Shown in pieces: positions 15,589 to 23,804 of a DNA stretch of 64,000 nt (the stretch's first letter is position 1; every line of letters starts with the position of its first letter). The notes beneath the pieces were generated by a model that ran no database searches, was not told the origin of the DNA, and was given only the letters and a program-made list of their open reading frames with translations. The stretch is from Brotaphodocola faecis (GTDB lineage Bacteria > Bacillota > Clostridia > Lachnospirales > Lachnospiraceae). The stretch spans positions 124,001-188,000 of the forward strand of contig NZ_JBBMFJ010000002.1 of NCBI RefSeq assembly GCF_040096075.1. Direction: 5' to 3'. The translations under genes and the position numbers were made by a program.

Positions 15589-16322
15589 CCATGGGAATTC
15601 TTACAGTACTATGGGAAAAATGGGTGGAATTTCGCCATAATTTCTTTAAGATTACCTCAGCGGCCATGATTGCGCCGATTCTCTATATTCTGGTATTTGG
15701 CTTTGGCGTACAGACTGTATCGCATGGACAGCCATACCTGAATTTTCTGATTCCGGGTGTAGTGGCGCTGACTACCATGAATGGCAGCTTTAATGCCATT
15801 GCCCAGACACTGAATGTACAACGCCTGTATGAAAAGGCCTTTGACCAGGTTATGATCTCGCCGACTCCGCTGTGGCAGTTTATTGCCGGCCAGATTATAG
15901 GCGGAAGCCTGCGTGGCCTGTATGCGGGAAGTGTGATCATTCTTCTGGTTCTTCCGCTCCGGACCGGACTTTACTTTAATGGCTGGTCCTTTTTGTTCAT
16001 GTTTTTAAATGGAGCTGTTTTTTCCACCATTGGCGTGGTCGTTTCCTTTTACGCGAAAAACCATGCCGATGTGCCACGGTTTTCCAATTATGTGATCATG
16101 CCGATGGCATATCTGTGCAACACGTTTTTCTCCACCCAGGACATGCCGGGCGGAATCCGGCAGCTGGTCGGCTATCTTCCACTGTCCCAGACCAGTGCTG
16201 CCCTGCGCCAGATTGCGAATCATGAAGCATTTTCCTGGTCTGGCATAGGGATTCTGGTTCTGTATCTGCTCTGCTTTTCCGCTGCAGCCTCCTGGTTCTT
16301 ATACAAAAAGAAAAACCTGTAA
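15585..16322 (+). CDS. ABC-2 type transporter permease
   Basis: 245 residues with six membrane segments, NodJ/DrrB-type (NFLIPGVVALTTMNGSFNA, then YLCNTFFSTQDMPGGIR before the last helices). It forms the export channel with the preceding ATPase. The start is either GTG at 15585, overlapping the ATPase stop as GTGA, or ATG at 15591. Its stop codon abuts that of the convergent thiE gene with no gap. Confidence 0.88.
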   Translation: MTMGILTVLWEKWVEFRHNFFKITSAAMIAPILYILVFGFGVQTVSHGQPYLNFLIPGVVALTTMNGSFNAIAQTLNVQRLYEKAFDQVMISPTPLWQFIAGQIIGGSLRGLYAGSVIILLVLPLRTGLYFNGWSFLFMFLNGAVFSTIGVVVSFYAKNHADVPRFSNYVIMPMAYLCNTFFSTQDMPGGIRQLVGYLPLSQTSAALRQIANHEAFSWSGIGILVLYLLCFSAAASWFLYKKKNL

Positions 16323-16328
16323 TTACAG
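16317..16328. other. Palindrome spanning two convergent stop codons
   Basis: CTGTAATTACAG is a perfect 12-bp palindrome containing both the permease stop (16320-16322) and the thiE stop (16323-16325, minus strand). I see no conventional terminator for either operon here. Confidence 0.5.
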
Positions 16329-16949
16329 CTGCTTTACTGCCAGGCGCAGTTCTTCTGCCGCTTTTTTCGGATCTTCTGCTTTCATGATTGCGGATACAAC
16401 AGCAATTCCGTTAGCACCGCTTCCCTTTAAAATATCCATATTGCCCAGGTTTAATCCGCCGATGGCAACCACCGGAATCGGAACAGCCTTGCAAATGGCA
16501 GACAGTGTGGAAACTTTCGTCAGGACGGTAGTTACCTTCGTTGTGGTCGGATAGATGGCCCCGACGCCAAGGTAATCAGCACCGTCCTGATATGCTTTCT
16601 GTGCGGCTTCTACTGTTTTGGCAGTTGCCCCGACAATTTTATCCGGACCAAGAAGACGGCGGACTTCCGCTACAGGAAGATCAGAGGCTCCAACATGAAC
16701 TCCGGCTGCCCCGCAGGCCATAGCCACATCCACGCGGTCATCAATGATCAGCGGGATCTGGTAACGGTCCGTGATTTCACGGATTTTGCAGGCTTTTTCC
16801 AGATAATCTCTTCCTCCTGTGTTCTTTTCCCGAAGCTGTACCAGCGTTACGCCGCCCTTACAGGCCTCTTCCACGGTATGCAGCAGGGATTCCTCCGTAT
16901 GATAGGTACTGTCTGTTACCAGATATAAGCTTAAATCCAGATGCTTCAT
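16323..16949 (-). CDS. thiE: Thiamine phosphate synthase
   Basis: 208 residues, a TIM barrel joining hydroxymethylpyrimidine diphosphate and thiazole phosphate to give thiamine phosphate. Family motifs are present: VTLVQLREKNTGGRDYL, LIIDDRVDVAMACGAAGVHVG, GATAKTVEAA and VGAIYPTTTK, with VVAIGGLN for phosphate binding. It is the last gene of the riboswitch-controlled thiW-thiM-thiE operon, 32 nt after thiM, with AGAGGAGAAG upstream. Confidence 0.95.
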   Translation of the reverse strand: MKHLDLSLYLVTDSTYHTEESLLHTVEEACKGGVTLVQLREKNTGGRDYLEKACKIREITDRYQIPLIIDDRVDVAMACGAAGVHVGASDLPVAEVRRLLGPDKIVGATAKTVEAAQKAYQDGADYLGVGAIYPTTTKVTTVLTKVSTLSAICKAVPIPVVAIGGLNLGNMDILKGSGANGIAVVSAIMKAEDPKKAAEELRLAVKQL

Positions 16950-16981
16950 AATTCTTCTCCTCTTTTCCTGTTTATTATTTC

Positions 16982-17881
16982 TTATGCCATGCGGACCCTG
17001 GCTCCTGAAAGGAGCTGTTCGTCTGTCAGGCAGTATATTTCGTCCAGCAAGGCAGCCTGAAAGCTTCCAGGACCTCTGGAAACGGCAGCAGCCCGTTCAC
17101 CGGCAAGCCCCATGGTAATGGCACCAAGAAGCGCTGCTGTGGTCTCGGAACCATTCCTGTTATTTTCAGAACCGGAACGCTGCATGATGGCGCGGCTTCC
17201 CGGGAGATATGCCGCGGTCAGCGCACCAACCATACAGCCGGTACCGGTAATACCGGATAACGCCGTGTGTCCATTGGAAACCAGAAATGCCTCTGTGGCA
17301 TTTGCAATGAGATCCTGTTTTCCGGTGGCCATGACGGTACATTGGAAATATGAAGCAAGCTGGCGGGCGGTTTCACAGTACCAGGTTTCATTTCCTTCCG
17401 AAACGGCATCCTGAATTCCGGCGTCAATTCCGGTTCCATGGAACGGAAGCTCTGCAGCAGCCAGAATCTCAGAGATATTTCCCTTGATGATGGAAATTTG
17501 TCTGCTGGAAAGCAGGCTGCGGGCAAAATCACGCCGAAGCCTGCTACAGGTTACTCCAACCAGATCCAGAAGAACAGGGATGTTCCTCTGGCTGGCTGCT
17601 TTTAAGGCACGCTGCATCGATGCAATACGGGCATCGGTAATGTTTCCAAGGTTTAACATCAGAGCGGCTGCCTCTGCCGTAATCTCCTCCACCTCATCCG
17701 GATGCTCAGCCATGATCGGCCTGGCACCTGCAGCCAGAATGATATTGGCGCAGTCGTGAATTGAGATGGGATTGGTGATGCAGTGAATCAGAGGTGCGGA
17801 ATCTTTAGTAAGCTTTCGAATTTCCAGCATATCCTGCTTCTGTGTCAACGTTGTCTGTTTTTTTTCTGTGGTTTCTGTCAT
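16982..17881 (-). CDS. thiM: Hydroxyethylthiazole kinase
   Basis: A ribokinase-fold enzyme that phosphorylates hydroxyethylthiazole for thiamine salvage. Visible are PLIHCITNPISIHDCAN, ILAAGARPIMAEHPDEV, the VGVTCSRLR segment, and the anion hole with catalytic Cys in GITGTGCMVGAL. The start is uncertain: an upstream TTG at 17917, ATG at 17881 and ATG at 17830 are all in frame, and none has a good ribosome site because the gene begins inside thiW. The 17830 start gives the usual length of about 282 residues and the standard N-terminus; I list 17881 as a middle choice. Confidence 0.88.
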   Translation of the reverse strand: MTETTEKKQTTLTQKQDMLEIRKLTKDSAPLIHCITNPISIHDCANIILAAGARPIMAEHPDEVEEITAEAAALMLNLGNITDARIASMQRALKAASQRNIPVLLDLVGVTCSRLRRDFARSLLSSRQISIIKGNISEILAAAELPFHGTGIDAGIQDAVSEGNETWYCETARQLASYFQCTVMATGKQDLIANATEAFLVSNGHTALSGITGTGCMVGALTAAYLPGSRAIMQRSGSENNRNGSETTAALLGAITMGLAGERAAAVSRGPGSFQAALLDEIYCLTDEQLLSGARVRMA

Positions 17882-18398
17882 AAACTTTTGCACCAAGACT
17901 TTCCTGAAATTTTGCAAGCATTCCCGTCTGGCTTAACGCCTTTAAGAATACATAAGCTGCAATACCACCCATGATGGTGGCAGAGATAAACATTGGGGTA
18001 TAATAAAAAGCATTTAATCCTTCTCTTCCCATTAAAAATGCCATGACCGGATAAGATACCAGGGAACCAATGATTCCAGTACCAAAAATCTCTCCGAGGA
18101 CAGCACAGATGATTTTTCCCTTTGAAGCCCGGTAAAAGACACCGGATAAAAAGGCACCGAATACTGCACCCGTCAGTGCTAACGGCGGGATTCCCATGAA
18201 CATCATGCGGATCACGCCAATCATGCATGCGCAAAGCAGGGAGTACCAGGGACCCATAAATACGGAACAGGTAATGTTGATCAGATGGGCGGTCGGACAC
18301 ATACCCTCAATTCGTAAGATTGGTGAGATCACCACACCAATTGCCACCATCATAGCCAGAAATACCATGCGAAACGTTTTCATTCTTTGTTTTTCCAT
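17805..18398 (-). CDS. thiW: Thiazole transporter, ThiW family
   Basis: 197 residues, the membrane component of an ECF-like carrier for the thiazole moiety of thiamine. It has about five membrane helices; RIEGMCPTAHLINITCSVFMGP and the MGIPPLALTGAVFGAFLSG segment are typical of ThiW. The start at 18398 is chosen because AGGAGG lies 9 nt upstream; a frame extending three codons further has that site touching the ATG. It overlaps thiM and is the first gene after the TPP riboswitch, so uptake and kinase are made together. Confidence 0.9.
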   Translation of the reverse strand: MEKQRMKTFRMVFLAMMVAIGVVISPILRIEGMCPTAHLINITCSVFMGPWYSLLCACMIGVIRMMFMGIPPLALTGAVFGAFLSGVFYRASKGKIICAVLGEIFGTGIIGSLVSYPVMAFLMGREGLNAFYYTPMFISATIMGGIAAYVFLKALSQTGMLAKFQESLGAKVYDRNHRKKTDNVDTEAGYAGNSKAY

Positions 18399-18721
18399 TG
18401 TTTTCATCCTCCTGTTTTTTCCCAGGATTCCTGCCGCCGGATAAATTCAAAAAGTGATTCCAATAGCGACAAAAACCCCTTGTTCGGTCGAAGTTCCCTT
18501 ACTTCCTCTCACTCCGAAAACACGGATTCCCATCGCTATTGTAATTCCTCCTGCCCGGCTGCAGGGCGCTCCCCCTCCGGCCTTCTTTTCCAGCAAAAAT
18601 GTCCGCAGAATGATGACGGCTTATATTGGCCGTGTCATTCCGCGTTCCTGCTGTGCAGTTGGACTTTGTTTTTGTATATAAAAGAATGTGCCCTGGTACA
18701 GGATGCAATTTTCTATGAAAC
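18399..18721 (-). other. Long leader between riboswitch terminator and thiW
   Basis: About 320 nt with no gene I can support. The minus strand has an open stretch (roughly 18441-18620, encoding hydrophobic residues such as VFVAIGITF) with a possible start at 18538, but it gives only a 28-residue product and matches nothing known to me. Confidence 0.4.
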
Positions 18722-18755
18722 AAAAATGCGCCTTCGGCAATGACTCCGAAGACGC
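18722..18755 (-). terminator. Riboswitch-controlled terminator
   Basis: On the minus strand GCGTCTTCGG and CCGAAGGCGC (complements of 18746-18755 and 18728-18737) form a 10-bp stem with one wobble, followed by TTTTT (18722-18726). It lies immediately after the TPP aptamer. Confidence 0.85.
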
Positions 18756-18772
18756 ATACATATGCTTGGCTG

Positions 18773-18850
18773 CTTCCCTCCGTTGGCATTACCCAAATCA
18801 GGTACGGTCGAAGATGTATCTTCCTCTCAGCCTGTCACACAGGCTCCCGC
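18773..18850 (-). ncRNA. TPP riboswitch (THI element)
   Basis: The minus strand reads the conserved blocks in order: GGGAGCC, CTGAGAGGAAG, ACCTGATTTGGGTAATGCC, ACGGAGGGAAGC. These are the pyrimidine- and pyrophosphate-binding arms of the thiamine pyrophosphate aptamer. With TPP bound, the downstream terminator should form and switch off thiW-thiM-thiE. Confidence 0.95.
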
Positions 18851-18877
18851 GCTTAATATTTTCTTACATTCCTAATA

Positions 18878-18906
18878 AGAATAGCACAGACCAGATGGCT
18901 TGTCAA
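18878..18906 (-). promoter_or_regulatory. Promoter of the thi operon
   Basis: Minus strand TTGACA (18901-18906), 17-nt spacer, TATTCT (18878-18883). The start site would fall about 20 nt before the TPP aptamer. Confidence 0.8.
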
Positions 18907-18920
18907 TTCGATATTGCTGT

Positions 18921-20246
18921 TCACGTGTTGCGCAAACAGAAACGAATTTTGCCGATGCTTCGGATCCCGTTCAGAGTGAGCAGCATGGTGACGAATTCCG
19001 CACAGGGAAATGCCAGCCAGACCCCTGGCATGCCAAACAGAGATGAAAGCAGAAACGCAAAAATCAGGATGGCAACAAAGCCGCGGGATATGGACGAAAT
19101 AAACGCCCACTGTACCGACTCCACAGCACTGAGGATGTTGGTTCCGACAATGTTGATTCCTGCAAACAAAAATCCGGTAAAATACAGGCGCAGTCCCTGT
19201 TTGGCCAGTGCTGCCAGTTCCAGATCATGTTCCCGGTTGAAAATACCGGCCATTGGTTCTGCCCAGATCTGGATGAGAATAAGCACGATCACGGCTGTGC
19301 AGAGTGCTGTTTTTAAGGCGAGCCCGATAACAATATGAAGATTTTTCCTGTCACCCTGACCGTAGAAACGGCTGATCAGCGGCTGGGATCCCTGGGCAAT
19401 TCCGTTAAACAGGGCAACGGCAACCAGAGAAAAGTTTGCTACCACCCCATAGGCTGCAACACCTATGTTTCCGGAAAGTCCAAGGATGATCGTGTTGAAT
19501 GCAACGGTAATGACACCGGAGGAGATTTCACCAACAAAAGCAGATACACCTACCTGACAGGAAAAGAGCAGCCTTCTCACGGACAGTCTGACCGGTTTTA
19601 AGATTACCGTATTGCGGCCGGAACAGAAATGCCGCATACAGATCAGAATGCTGACAATAGGGGAAAGAGCAGTTGCAAGTGCTGCTCCCGCCATAGAAAG
19701 CCCGCATGGAAACATCAGGACATAGTCAAAGACGATGTTAAACAGATTGCTTCCAAGCGTTGCGAACATGGCAATGGACGGATCTCCGTCATTTCGGACA
19801 AATGCTGTGATGATATGGTTCCACATAAAAAACGGTGCAAACATCAGGAAAATGCGGGTATACGAAAAACCTGTATTCACAATATCCGTGTCACCGCCAA
19901 GCGCATGGATTACCTGACCGGGAAAACATGCACCTGCCAGAATAAATATCAGACTGATGACAGCGCCCCATGCCAGTGCATGGAAGAAATAACCTTCAGC
20001 TTCTTTGATTCCTTTGTTGCGCTCTACGGTGAAACGAATTGCGGAGCCGACACCAATCATGGCTCCGATAGCAAAGATCAGGTTATAAAGGGGCAGCACC
20101 AGATTGAGAGCGGTAATACCATTAGCTCCAACGGCCTTGGAAATAAAAAAGGTATCTGCAAGGATATAAAGGGACATGCCAAGCATGCCTAACATGTTTT
20201 GTGATACATAACGGACGAACTGCTTCTGGATATTCATAGTGCTCAT
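18921..20246 (-). CDS. MATE-family efflux protein (MepA-like)
   Basis: 441 residues, about 12 membrane helices. It is closer to the MepA branch than the other MATE in this window (LGMSLYILADTFFISKAVGANGI; AFVRNDGDPSIAMFATLGSN; NGIAQGSQPLISRFYGQG). A proton- or sodium-driven exporter; substrate unknown. The start at 20246 (ATG, with GGGGTG upstream) directly follows the stop of the RNA methyltransferase gene. The frame continues 11 codons upstream only to a TTG. Confidence 0.88.
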   Translation of the reverse strand: MSTMNIQKQFVRYVSQNMLGMLGMSLYILADTFFISKAVGANGITALNLVLPLYNLIFAIGAMIGVGSAIRFTVERNKGIKEAEGYFFHALAWGAVISLIFILAGACFPGQVIHALGGDTDIVNTGFSYTRIFLMFAPFFMWNHIITAFVRNDGDPSIAMFATLGSNLFNIVFDYVLMFPCGLSMAGAALATALSPIVSILICMRHFCSGRNTVILKPVRLSVRRLLFSCQVGVSAFVGEISSGVITVAFNTIILGLSGNIGVAAYGVVANFSLVAVALFNGIAQGSQPLISRFYGQGDRKNLHIVIGLALKTALCTAVIVLILIQIWAEPMAGIFNREHDLELAALAKQGLRLYFTGFLFAGINIVGTNILSAVESVQWAFISSISRGFVAILIFAFLLSSLFGMPGVWLAFPCAEFVTMLLTLNGIRSIGKIRFCLRNT

Positions 20247-20247
20247 A

Positions 20248-21096
20248 TTATACACCCCGTCCTGTTCTGTTATTTCCAAGCTGCCAGAATGCTACGGCGC
20301 TGGCAGCTGCCACGTTCAGGGAATCAACACCGTGTGACATGGGAATCCGCACAGTATAGTCGCAGTTTGCGATGGTGTCAGCCGCCAACCCATCCCCTTC
20401 CGTGCCAAGTACGATTGCCAGCTTTTCTTCTGCCATGACGGATGGATCATCAATTCGGACAGAACGGTCTGTGAGTGCCATGGCAGCCGTTTTAAAACCG
20501 GCTTCCCGCAGAATATCCATAGCCGGATATGGCCAGGTGCTGCTGCGGTCAAAAACGGTCCACGGAACCTGGAACACAGTTCCCATGCTGACGCGGATGG
20601 CCCTTCGGTAGAGTGGATCGCTGCAGCCGGATGTAAGCAGGACTGCATCCATGTTCAGCGCTGCGGCTGAGCGGAATATGGCACCGACGTTGGTCGGGTT
20701 TACTACATTTTCCAGGATGGCAATCCGATTTGCTCCTGCACAGATGGTGGAAACAGATGGCAATACCTTGCGGCGCATGGCGCAGAGAAGACCTCTTGTA
20801 AGGGCAAAACCGGTCAGTTGTGTAAGAACTTCCATGGGAGCTGTATAGACTGGGATGCTGCCACAGCGGACAAGCAGCTCCGCAGCCGGTCCATGAAGCC
20901 CGCTTTCTTCAGCCAGGATGGAAATCGGTTCATAACCGGCATCCAGCGCACGGTTTATGACAATAGGGCTTTCGGCAATAAAAATACCGGTATCCGGTTC
21001 AAAATAATGAAGCAGCTGATTTTCTGAAAGCCGGGAGTAAAGGGCAAGCTCTGGCCGGTTTAAGTCCGTCAGCGGTATAATGTTTGCATATGGCAT
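20248..21096 (-). CDS. TrmH/SpoU-family RNA 2'-O-methyltransferase
   Basis: 282 residues with the SPOUT trefoil-knot domain at the C-terminal side. The three family motifs are clear: ENVVNPTNVGAIFRSAAALN, VLGTEGDGL, and IPMSHGVDSLNVAAASAV. The N-terminal 100 residues form the substrate-binding domain. It methylates a ribose in tRNA or rRNA; the target cannot be named from sequence. It is followed by a MATE gene with a 1-nt gap. Confidence 0.9.
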   Translation of the reverse strand: MPYANIIPLTDLNRPELALYSRLSENQLLHYFEPDTGIFIAESPIVINRALDAGYEPISILAEESGLHGPAAELLVRCGSIPVYTAPMEVLTQLTGFALTRGLLCAMRRKVLPSVSTICAGANRIAILENVVNPTNVGAIFRSAAALNMDAVLLTSGCSDPLYRRAIRVSMGTVFQVPWTVFDRSSTWPYPAMDILREAGFKTAAMALTDRSVRIDDPSVMAEEKLAIVLGTEGDGLAADTIANCDYTVRIPMSHGVDSLNVAAASAVAFWQLGNNRTGRGV

Positions 21097-21165
21097 GGGT
21101 AAAATTCCTCACTCGATTTGATAAAAACAAACCTTATTATAACCAATGCCTGTTCTCGATGCAAG

Positions 21166-21489
21166 TTATTCCGCAAAATATACGACTGTCAGATACTCGC
21201 CGGAATGAATCTGCTCTGATTTTAAACCGTTCATGCGCTTTAGCTCTTCTACATATTCCGAGCGGGAGTAAGGGCTCCCCTCACAGTACTGTTCTGCAAG
21301 TTCCCAGAGACTGTCTCCCTGACGCAGCTGGACACTGGTATAGTAACGGTTAAGCCCCGGGGCGTTCTGCTCTTCCGCTCTGGCATTCAGCAATGTGTGG
21401 CCGAAGAAACCGGAACAGAATGCAAGGATCATCAGCAGGATGACAATAAGGCTGCGGAATCTGCGTTTTCCATTTCTGTATGTTTTCAT
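21166..21489 (-). CDS. LysM-domain membrane protein, YneA-like SOS division inhibitor
   Basis: 107 residues: one membrane helix (about 11-31), then a C-terminal LysM domain (YYTSVQLRQGDSLWELAEQY to the end). Size, layout and divergence from lexA across LexA boxes match YneA of Bacillus, which blocks cell division during the SOS response. GGGAGG precedes the ATG at 21489. Sequence similarity to YneA itself is modest, so the functional name is from architecture and context. Confidence 0.78.
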   Translation of the reverse strand: MKTYRNGKRRFRSLIVILLMILAFCSGFFGHTLLNARAEEQNAPGLNRYYTSVQLRQGDSLWELAEQYCEGSPYSRSEYVEELKRMNGLKSEQIHSGEYLTVVYFAE

Positions 21490-21517
21490 AAGTAAAATCC
21501 TCCCGTTTTCAATAATC

Positions 21518-21531
21518 CGAACGTACGTTTG
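21518..21531. promoter_or_regulatory. LexA (DinR) box 1
   Basis: CGAACGTACGTTTG, fitting the Gram-positive CGAAC-N4-GTTYG consensus. It lies downstream of the -10 box of the yneA-like promoter. Confidence 0.9.
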
Positions 21532-21541
21532 TTGTGCCTTT

Positions 21542-21570
21542 ATTATAGAATCCGAACGTACGTTTGTCAA
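21542..21570 (-). promoter_or_regulatory. Promoter of the yneA-like gene
   Basis: Minus strand TTGACA (21565-21570), 17-nt spacer, TATAAT (21542-21547): a consensus promoter whose spacer is filled by LexA box 2, so it should be silent until LexA is cleaved. Confidence 0.88.
21553..21566. promoter_or_regulatory. LexA (DinR) box 2
   Basis: CGAACGTACGTTTG, identical to box 1 and 35 bp from it, between the -10 and -35 boxes of the yneA-like promoter. Confidence 0.9.
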
Positions 21571-21589
21571 TATGTTTTTCAGGGAAAAG

Positions 21590-21603
21590 CGAACAAAGGT
21601 TTG
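21590..21603. promoter_or_regulatory. LexA (DinR) box 3
   Basis: CGAACAAAGGTTTG also fits CGAAC-N4-GTTYG. It overlaps the -35 box of the lexA promoter and explains autoregulation. Confidence 0.8.
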
Positions 21604-21629
21604 CTTTTTGGAGAAAGCTGTGTTACTAT
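21601..21629 (+). promoter_or_regulatory. lexA promoter
   Basis: TTGCTT (21601-21606), 17-nt spacer, TACTAT (21624-21629) with TG at 21621-21622 as extended -10. LexA box 3 covers its upstream edge. Confidence 0.7.
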
Positions 21630-21670
21630 ATCCTTATAAAAACAGAAGAAATCCGCAAGGAGGAAATATT

Positions 21671-22288
21671 ATGAGTCAGGGCAAGATTACCGCAAAACAG
21701 CAGGAAATTTTAACATATATCAAAGAATGCATTTTAAAGAAGGGTTATCCGCCGGCAGTCCGGGAAATCTGTGAAGCTGTTCACTTAAAATCCACCTCAT
21801 CCGTTCACTCCCATCTGGAGTCTCTGGAGGCTAACGGCTATATCCGCCGGGATCCGACGAAACCGCGTGCCATTGAGATTCTGGATGACGAATTCGCGCT
21901 GAACCGCCGTGAGATGGTCCAGGTACCGGTAGTCGGTACCGTAGCAGCCGGAGAACCCATCCTGGCACAGGAGCATATTGAGGATTACTTCCCGATCCCG
22001 GCCGAAATTCTGCCAAACACAGAAACCTTCATGCTGAAGGTAAAGGGCGAAAGCATGATCAACGCAGGCATCTTTCACGGTGACCAGGTCATTGTAGAGC
22101 AGACGAATACCGCGGAAAACGGAGAGATCGTTGTTGCGCTGGTGGATGATTCTGCCACAGTAAAACGCTTTTATAAAGAGGATGGCCATTACCGCCTGCA
22201 GCCGGAGAATGACACCATGGATCCGATCATTGTGGATCATGTGGAAATTCTTGGCAAGGTGATCGGACTCTTCCGCATGATGGCCTGA
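21671..22288 (+). CDS. lexA: LexA repressor
   Basis: 205 residues. The N-terminal winged helix (YPPAVREICEAVHLKSTSSV) binds SOS boxes. The C-terminal S24 peptidase domain has the Ala-Gly cleavage site in VGTVAAGEP, catalytic Ser in KGESMINAGI and Lys in ATVKRFY. RecA filaments trigger self-cleavage and SOS induction. The start at 21671 follows AAGGAGG; in-frame sequence further upstream lies across the operator region and is not translated. Confidence 0.97.
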   Translation: MSQGKITAKQQEILTYIKECILKKGYPPAVREICEAVHLKSTSSVHSHLESLEANGYIRRDPTKPRAIEILDDEFALNRREMVQVPVVGTVAAGEPILAQEHIEDYFPIPAEILPNTETFMLKVKGESMINAGIFHGDQVIVEQTNTAENGEIVVALVDDSATVKRFYKEDGHYRLQPENDTMDPIIVDHVEILGKVIGLFRMMA

Positions 22289-22327
22289 TCACGTTCACAT
22301 GTAACGCCGTTTTTTTATGAATGTAAA

Positions 22328-22361
22328 ATGGACGGGCAGGGCTGCAGCCTGCTCCGTCCAT
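22328..22361 (-). terminator. Terminator of the pilus operon
   Basis: ATGGACGG-GCAGG pairs with CCTGC-TCCGTCCAT (one bulge) over 22328-22361. On the minus strand TTTTA follows. It lies 13 nt beyond the last sortase gene. A weak CGTT/AACG stem followed by seven T at about 22300-22317 may end lexA on the plus strand. Confidence 0.65.
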
Positions 22362-22374
22362 CCAGACGTGTTTC

Positions 22375-23055
22375 TTATCTTTCCACCATATACTCCATCC
22401 AGGGGTTCTCCTCGGGAACCAGTGTGCAGCGCACCGTATGTCTGGAACTTCCATTATAGGTGCAGGTAAATAAGGTGAGATCCCATTCTCCTGCCACCAT
22501 CCGCTCTACGCCATCGGGTGCAATTACCTCGGTGCCGGATACCTGATACACAAACCGGTTGCCATCCATATCGGTAAATATCACCGGATCTCCTTCCACC
22601 AGCTTCCGGATGTAGCGAAAATGTTTCTTATAGCTGTGCCCGGATATGATCAGATCGCCGGTATATACTGAGCCCACATACCGGCAGGGCGCAATCTTCA
22701 GTCTTTCATCACTCCAGTCCCGGATCACCGGCAGCTTCAGCGACAGGGTCGGGATCTCCACCACACCAATGTAGATCTGTCCGTCAATCACCTTTTCCGG
22801 CATCTCCATCTGCGGATTATGAACAAATTCCGGAATCTCCATCTTCTCGCTCTCAGACTCCGCTTCCTGCGCTCCGGACTCTTCTTCTGGTTCCGTCTCC
22901 GGCATTGCTTCTGCCACCTGAACCAGCGCCTGATCCGCATTCCGCTCCGCCTGATATTCTCCCCACAGATTATATCCGGTAAGAGAAAGGGCTGCTGCAG
23001 TAAGCAACAGCCCCATGATCTTCAATAACACTCCATCGTGTTTACTTTTCTTCAT
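22375..23055 (-). CDS. Sortase (second sortase of the pilus locus)
   Basis: 226 residues: one N-terminal membrane helix, an acidic linker (about 45-75), then a sortase barrel with all three catalytic residues: His in ISGHSYKKHF, Cys in TLFTCTYNG and Arg in SSRHTVRC. The enzyme cleaves cell-wall sorting signals and links proteins to the wall or to pilins. The class is not clear (closer to A/D-type than B). The adjacent LPKTG protein is the obvious substrate, so it may anchor the pilus base. The start follows GGAGA and overlaps the pilin gene by 14 nt. Confidence 0.85.
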   Translation of the reverse strand: MKKSKHDGVLLKIMGLLLTAAALSLTGYNLWGEYQAERNADQALVQVAEAMPETEPEEESGAQEAESESEKMEIPEFVHNPQMEMPEKVIDGQIYIGVVEIPTLSLKLPVIRDWSDERLKIAPCRYVGSVYTGDLIISGHSYKKHFRYIRKLVEGDPVIFTDMDGNRFVYQVSGTEVIAPDGVERMVAGEWDLTLFTCTYNGSSRHTVRCTLVPEENPWMEYMVER

Positions 23056-23794
23056 GACGATTTCTCCGACTCTTATATACACCGGCCCCGAACATCACGA
23101 TGCCGCCCAGCGCCAGAAGCGGTACTAACCACCACAGGGTACCCGTCTTCGGTAATGCAGCTAACGGAATCTCACCTTCCATAATACCGGTCAGCGTATC
23201 CATCGGGCTTAACGGTGGTGCTTCATCTATAATCTGCGTGACCACAGTTGATGTGGAACCGCCGCCGCTGCTGCTTCCGCCACCGCCGCCACCGCTGCTT
23301 CCGCCACCGCCGGTATAGTTGTTGGTAAATACGATGTTTTCTGATTTCGCAGTATCCTGATTCTTGTAAACCACCACGGTGGTTTCTCTGCCGCCGGTCT
23401 GTGCATTGGTCACATAAATGATCATTCGGTAAAGATTGCTGTCATACTGTCCCTTTGCATTGGAGCCTGCCGTCTGACGAATCGTGTACTGATAGATTCC
23501 CAGATTCGGAAATGCAATCGGCCCCAGCGTATACTGGCCGGCTGCTGCAACCTTCAGGTTATACACCCCATCGGTGCTTCCCTCCGGCATGGGATTTCGC
23601 TTATCTTCTGCAGTCAGAACCACGTTCAGTTCTTCTGGTGTGGACGGCTTATAGCCTGTAAGCTCCAGTGTAACCGGAACCTGTACCACCGGTACCTCCG
23701 TTGTCTCCGCTCCCATGGCAGCCATAGAAAACATCGGTATGCTTAATGCCGCCATCAGCAAAATGGAAACAGCCCCTTTTAATATTTTTTTCAT
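23042..23794 (-). CDS. LPKTG minor pilin (FctB/Spy0128-like)
   Basis: 250 residues. A signal peptide ends near AMGAE; a Spy0128/FctA-like domain follows (about 35-160) ending in VFTNNYTGG, where the Asn is the likely isopeptide partner. Next come a Gly/Ser linker (about 165-185), LPKTG near residue 217, a hydrophobic helix and a charged tail. In position and sorting motif it corresponds to the basal pilin FctB of streptococcal FCT islands, which is fixed to the wall by a second sortase. It differs in carrying an FctA-like fold. Confidence 0.85.
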   Translation of the reverse strand: MKKILKGAVSILLMAALSIPMFSMAAMGAETTEVPVVQVPVTLELTGYKPSTPEELNVVLTAEDKRNPMPEGSTDGVYNLKVAAAGQYTLGPIAFPNLGIYQYTIRQTAGSNAKGQYDSNLYRMIIYVTNAQTGGRETTVVVYKNQDTAKSENIVFTNNYTGGGGSSGGGGGGSSSGGGSTSTVVTQIIDEAPPLSPMDTLTGIMEGEIPLAALPKTGTLWWLVPLLALGGIVMFGAGVYKSRRNRHEEK

Positions 23795-23804
23795 ACGAAT
23801 CCTC

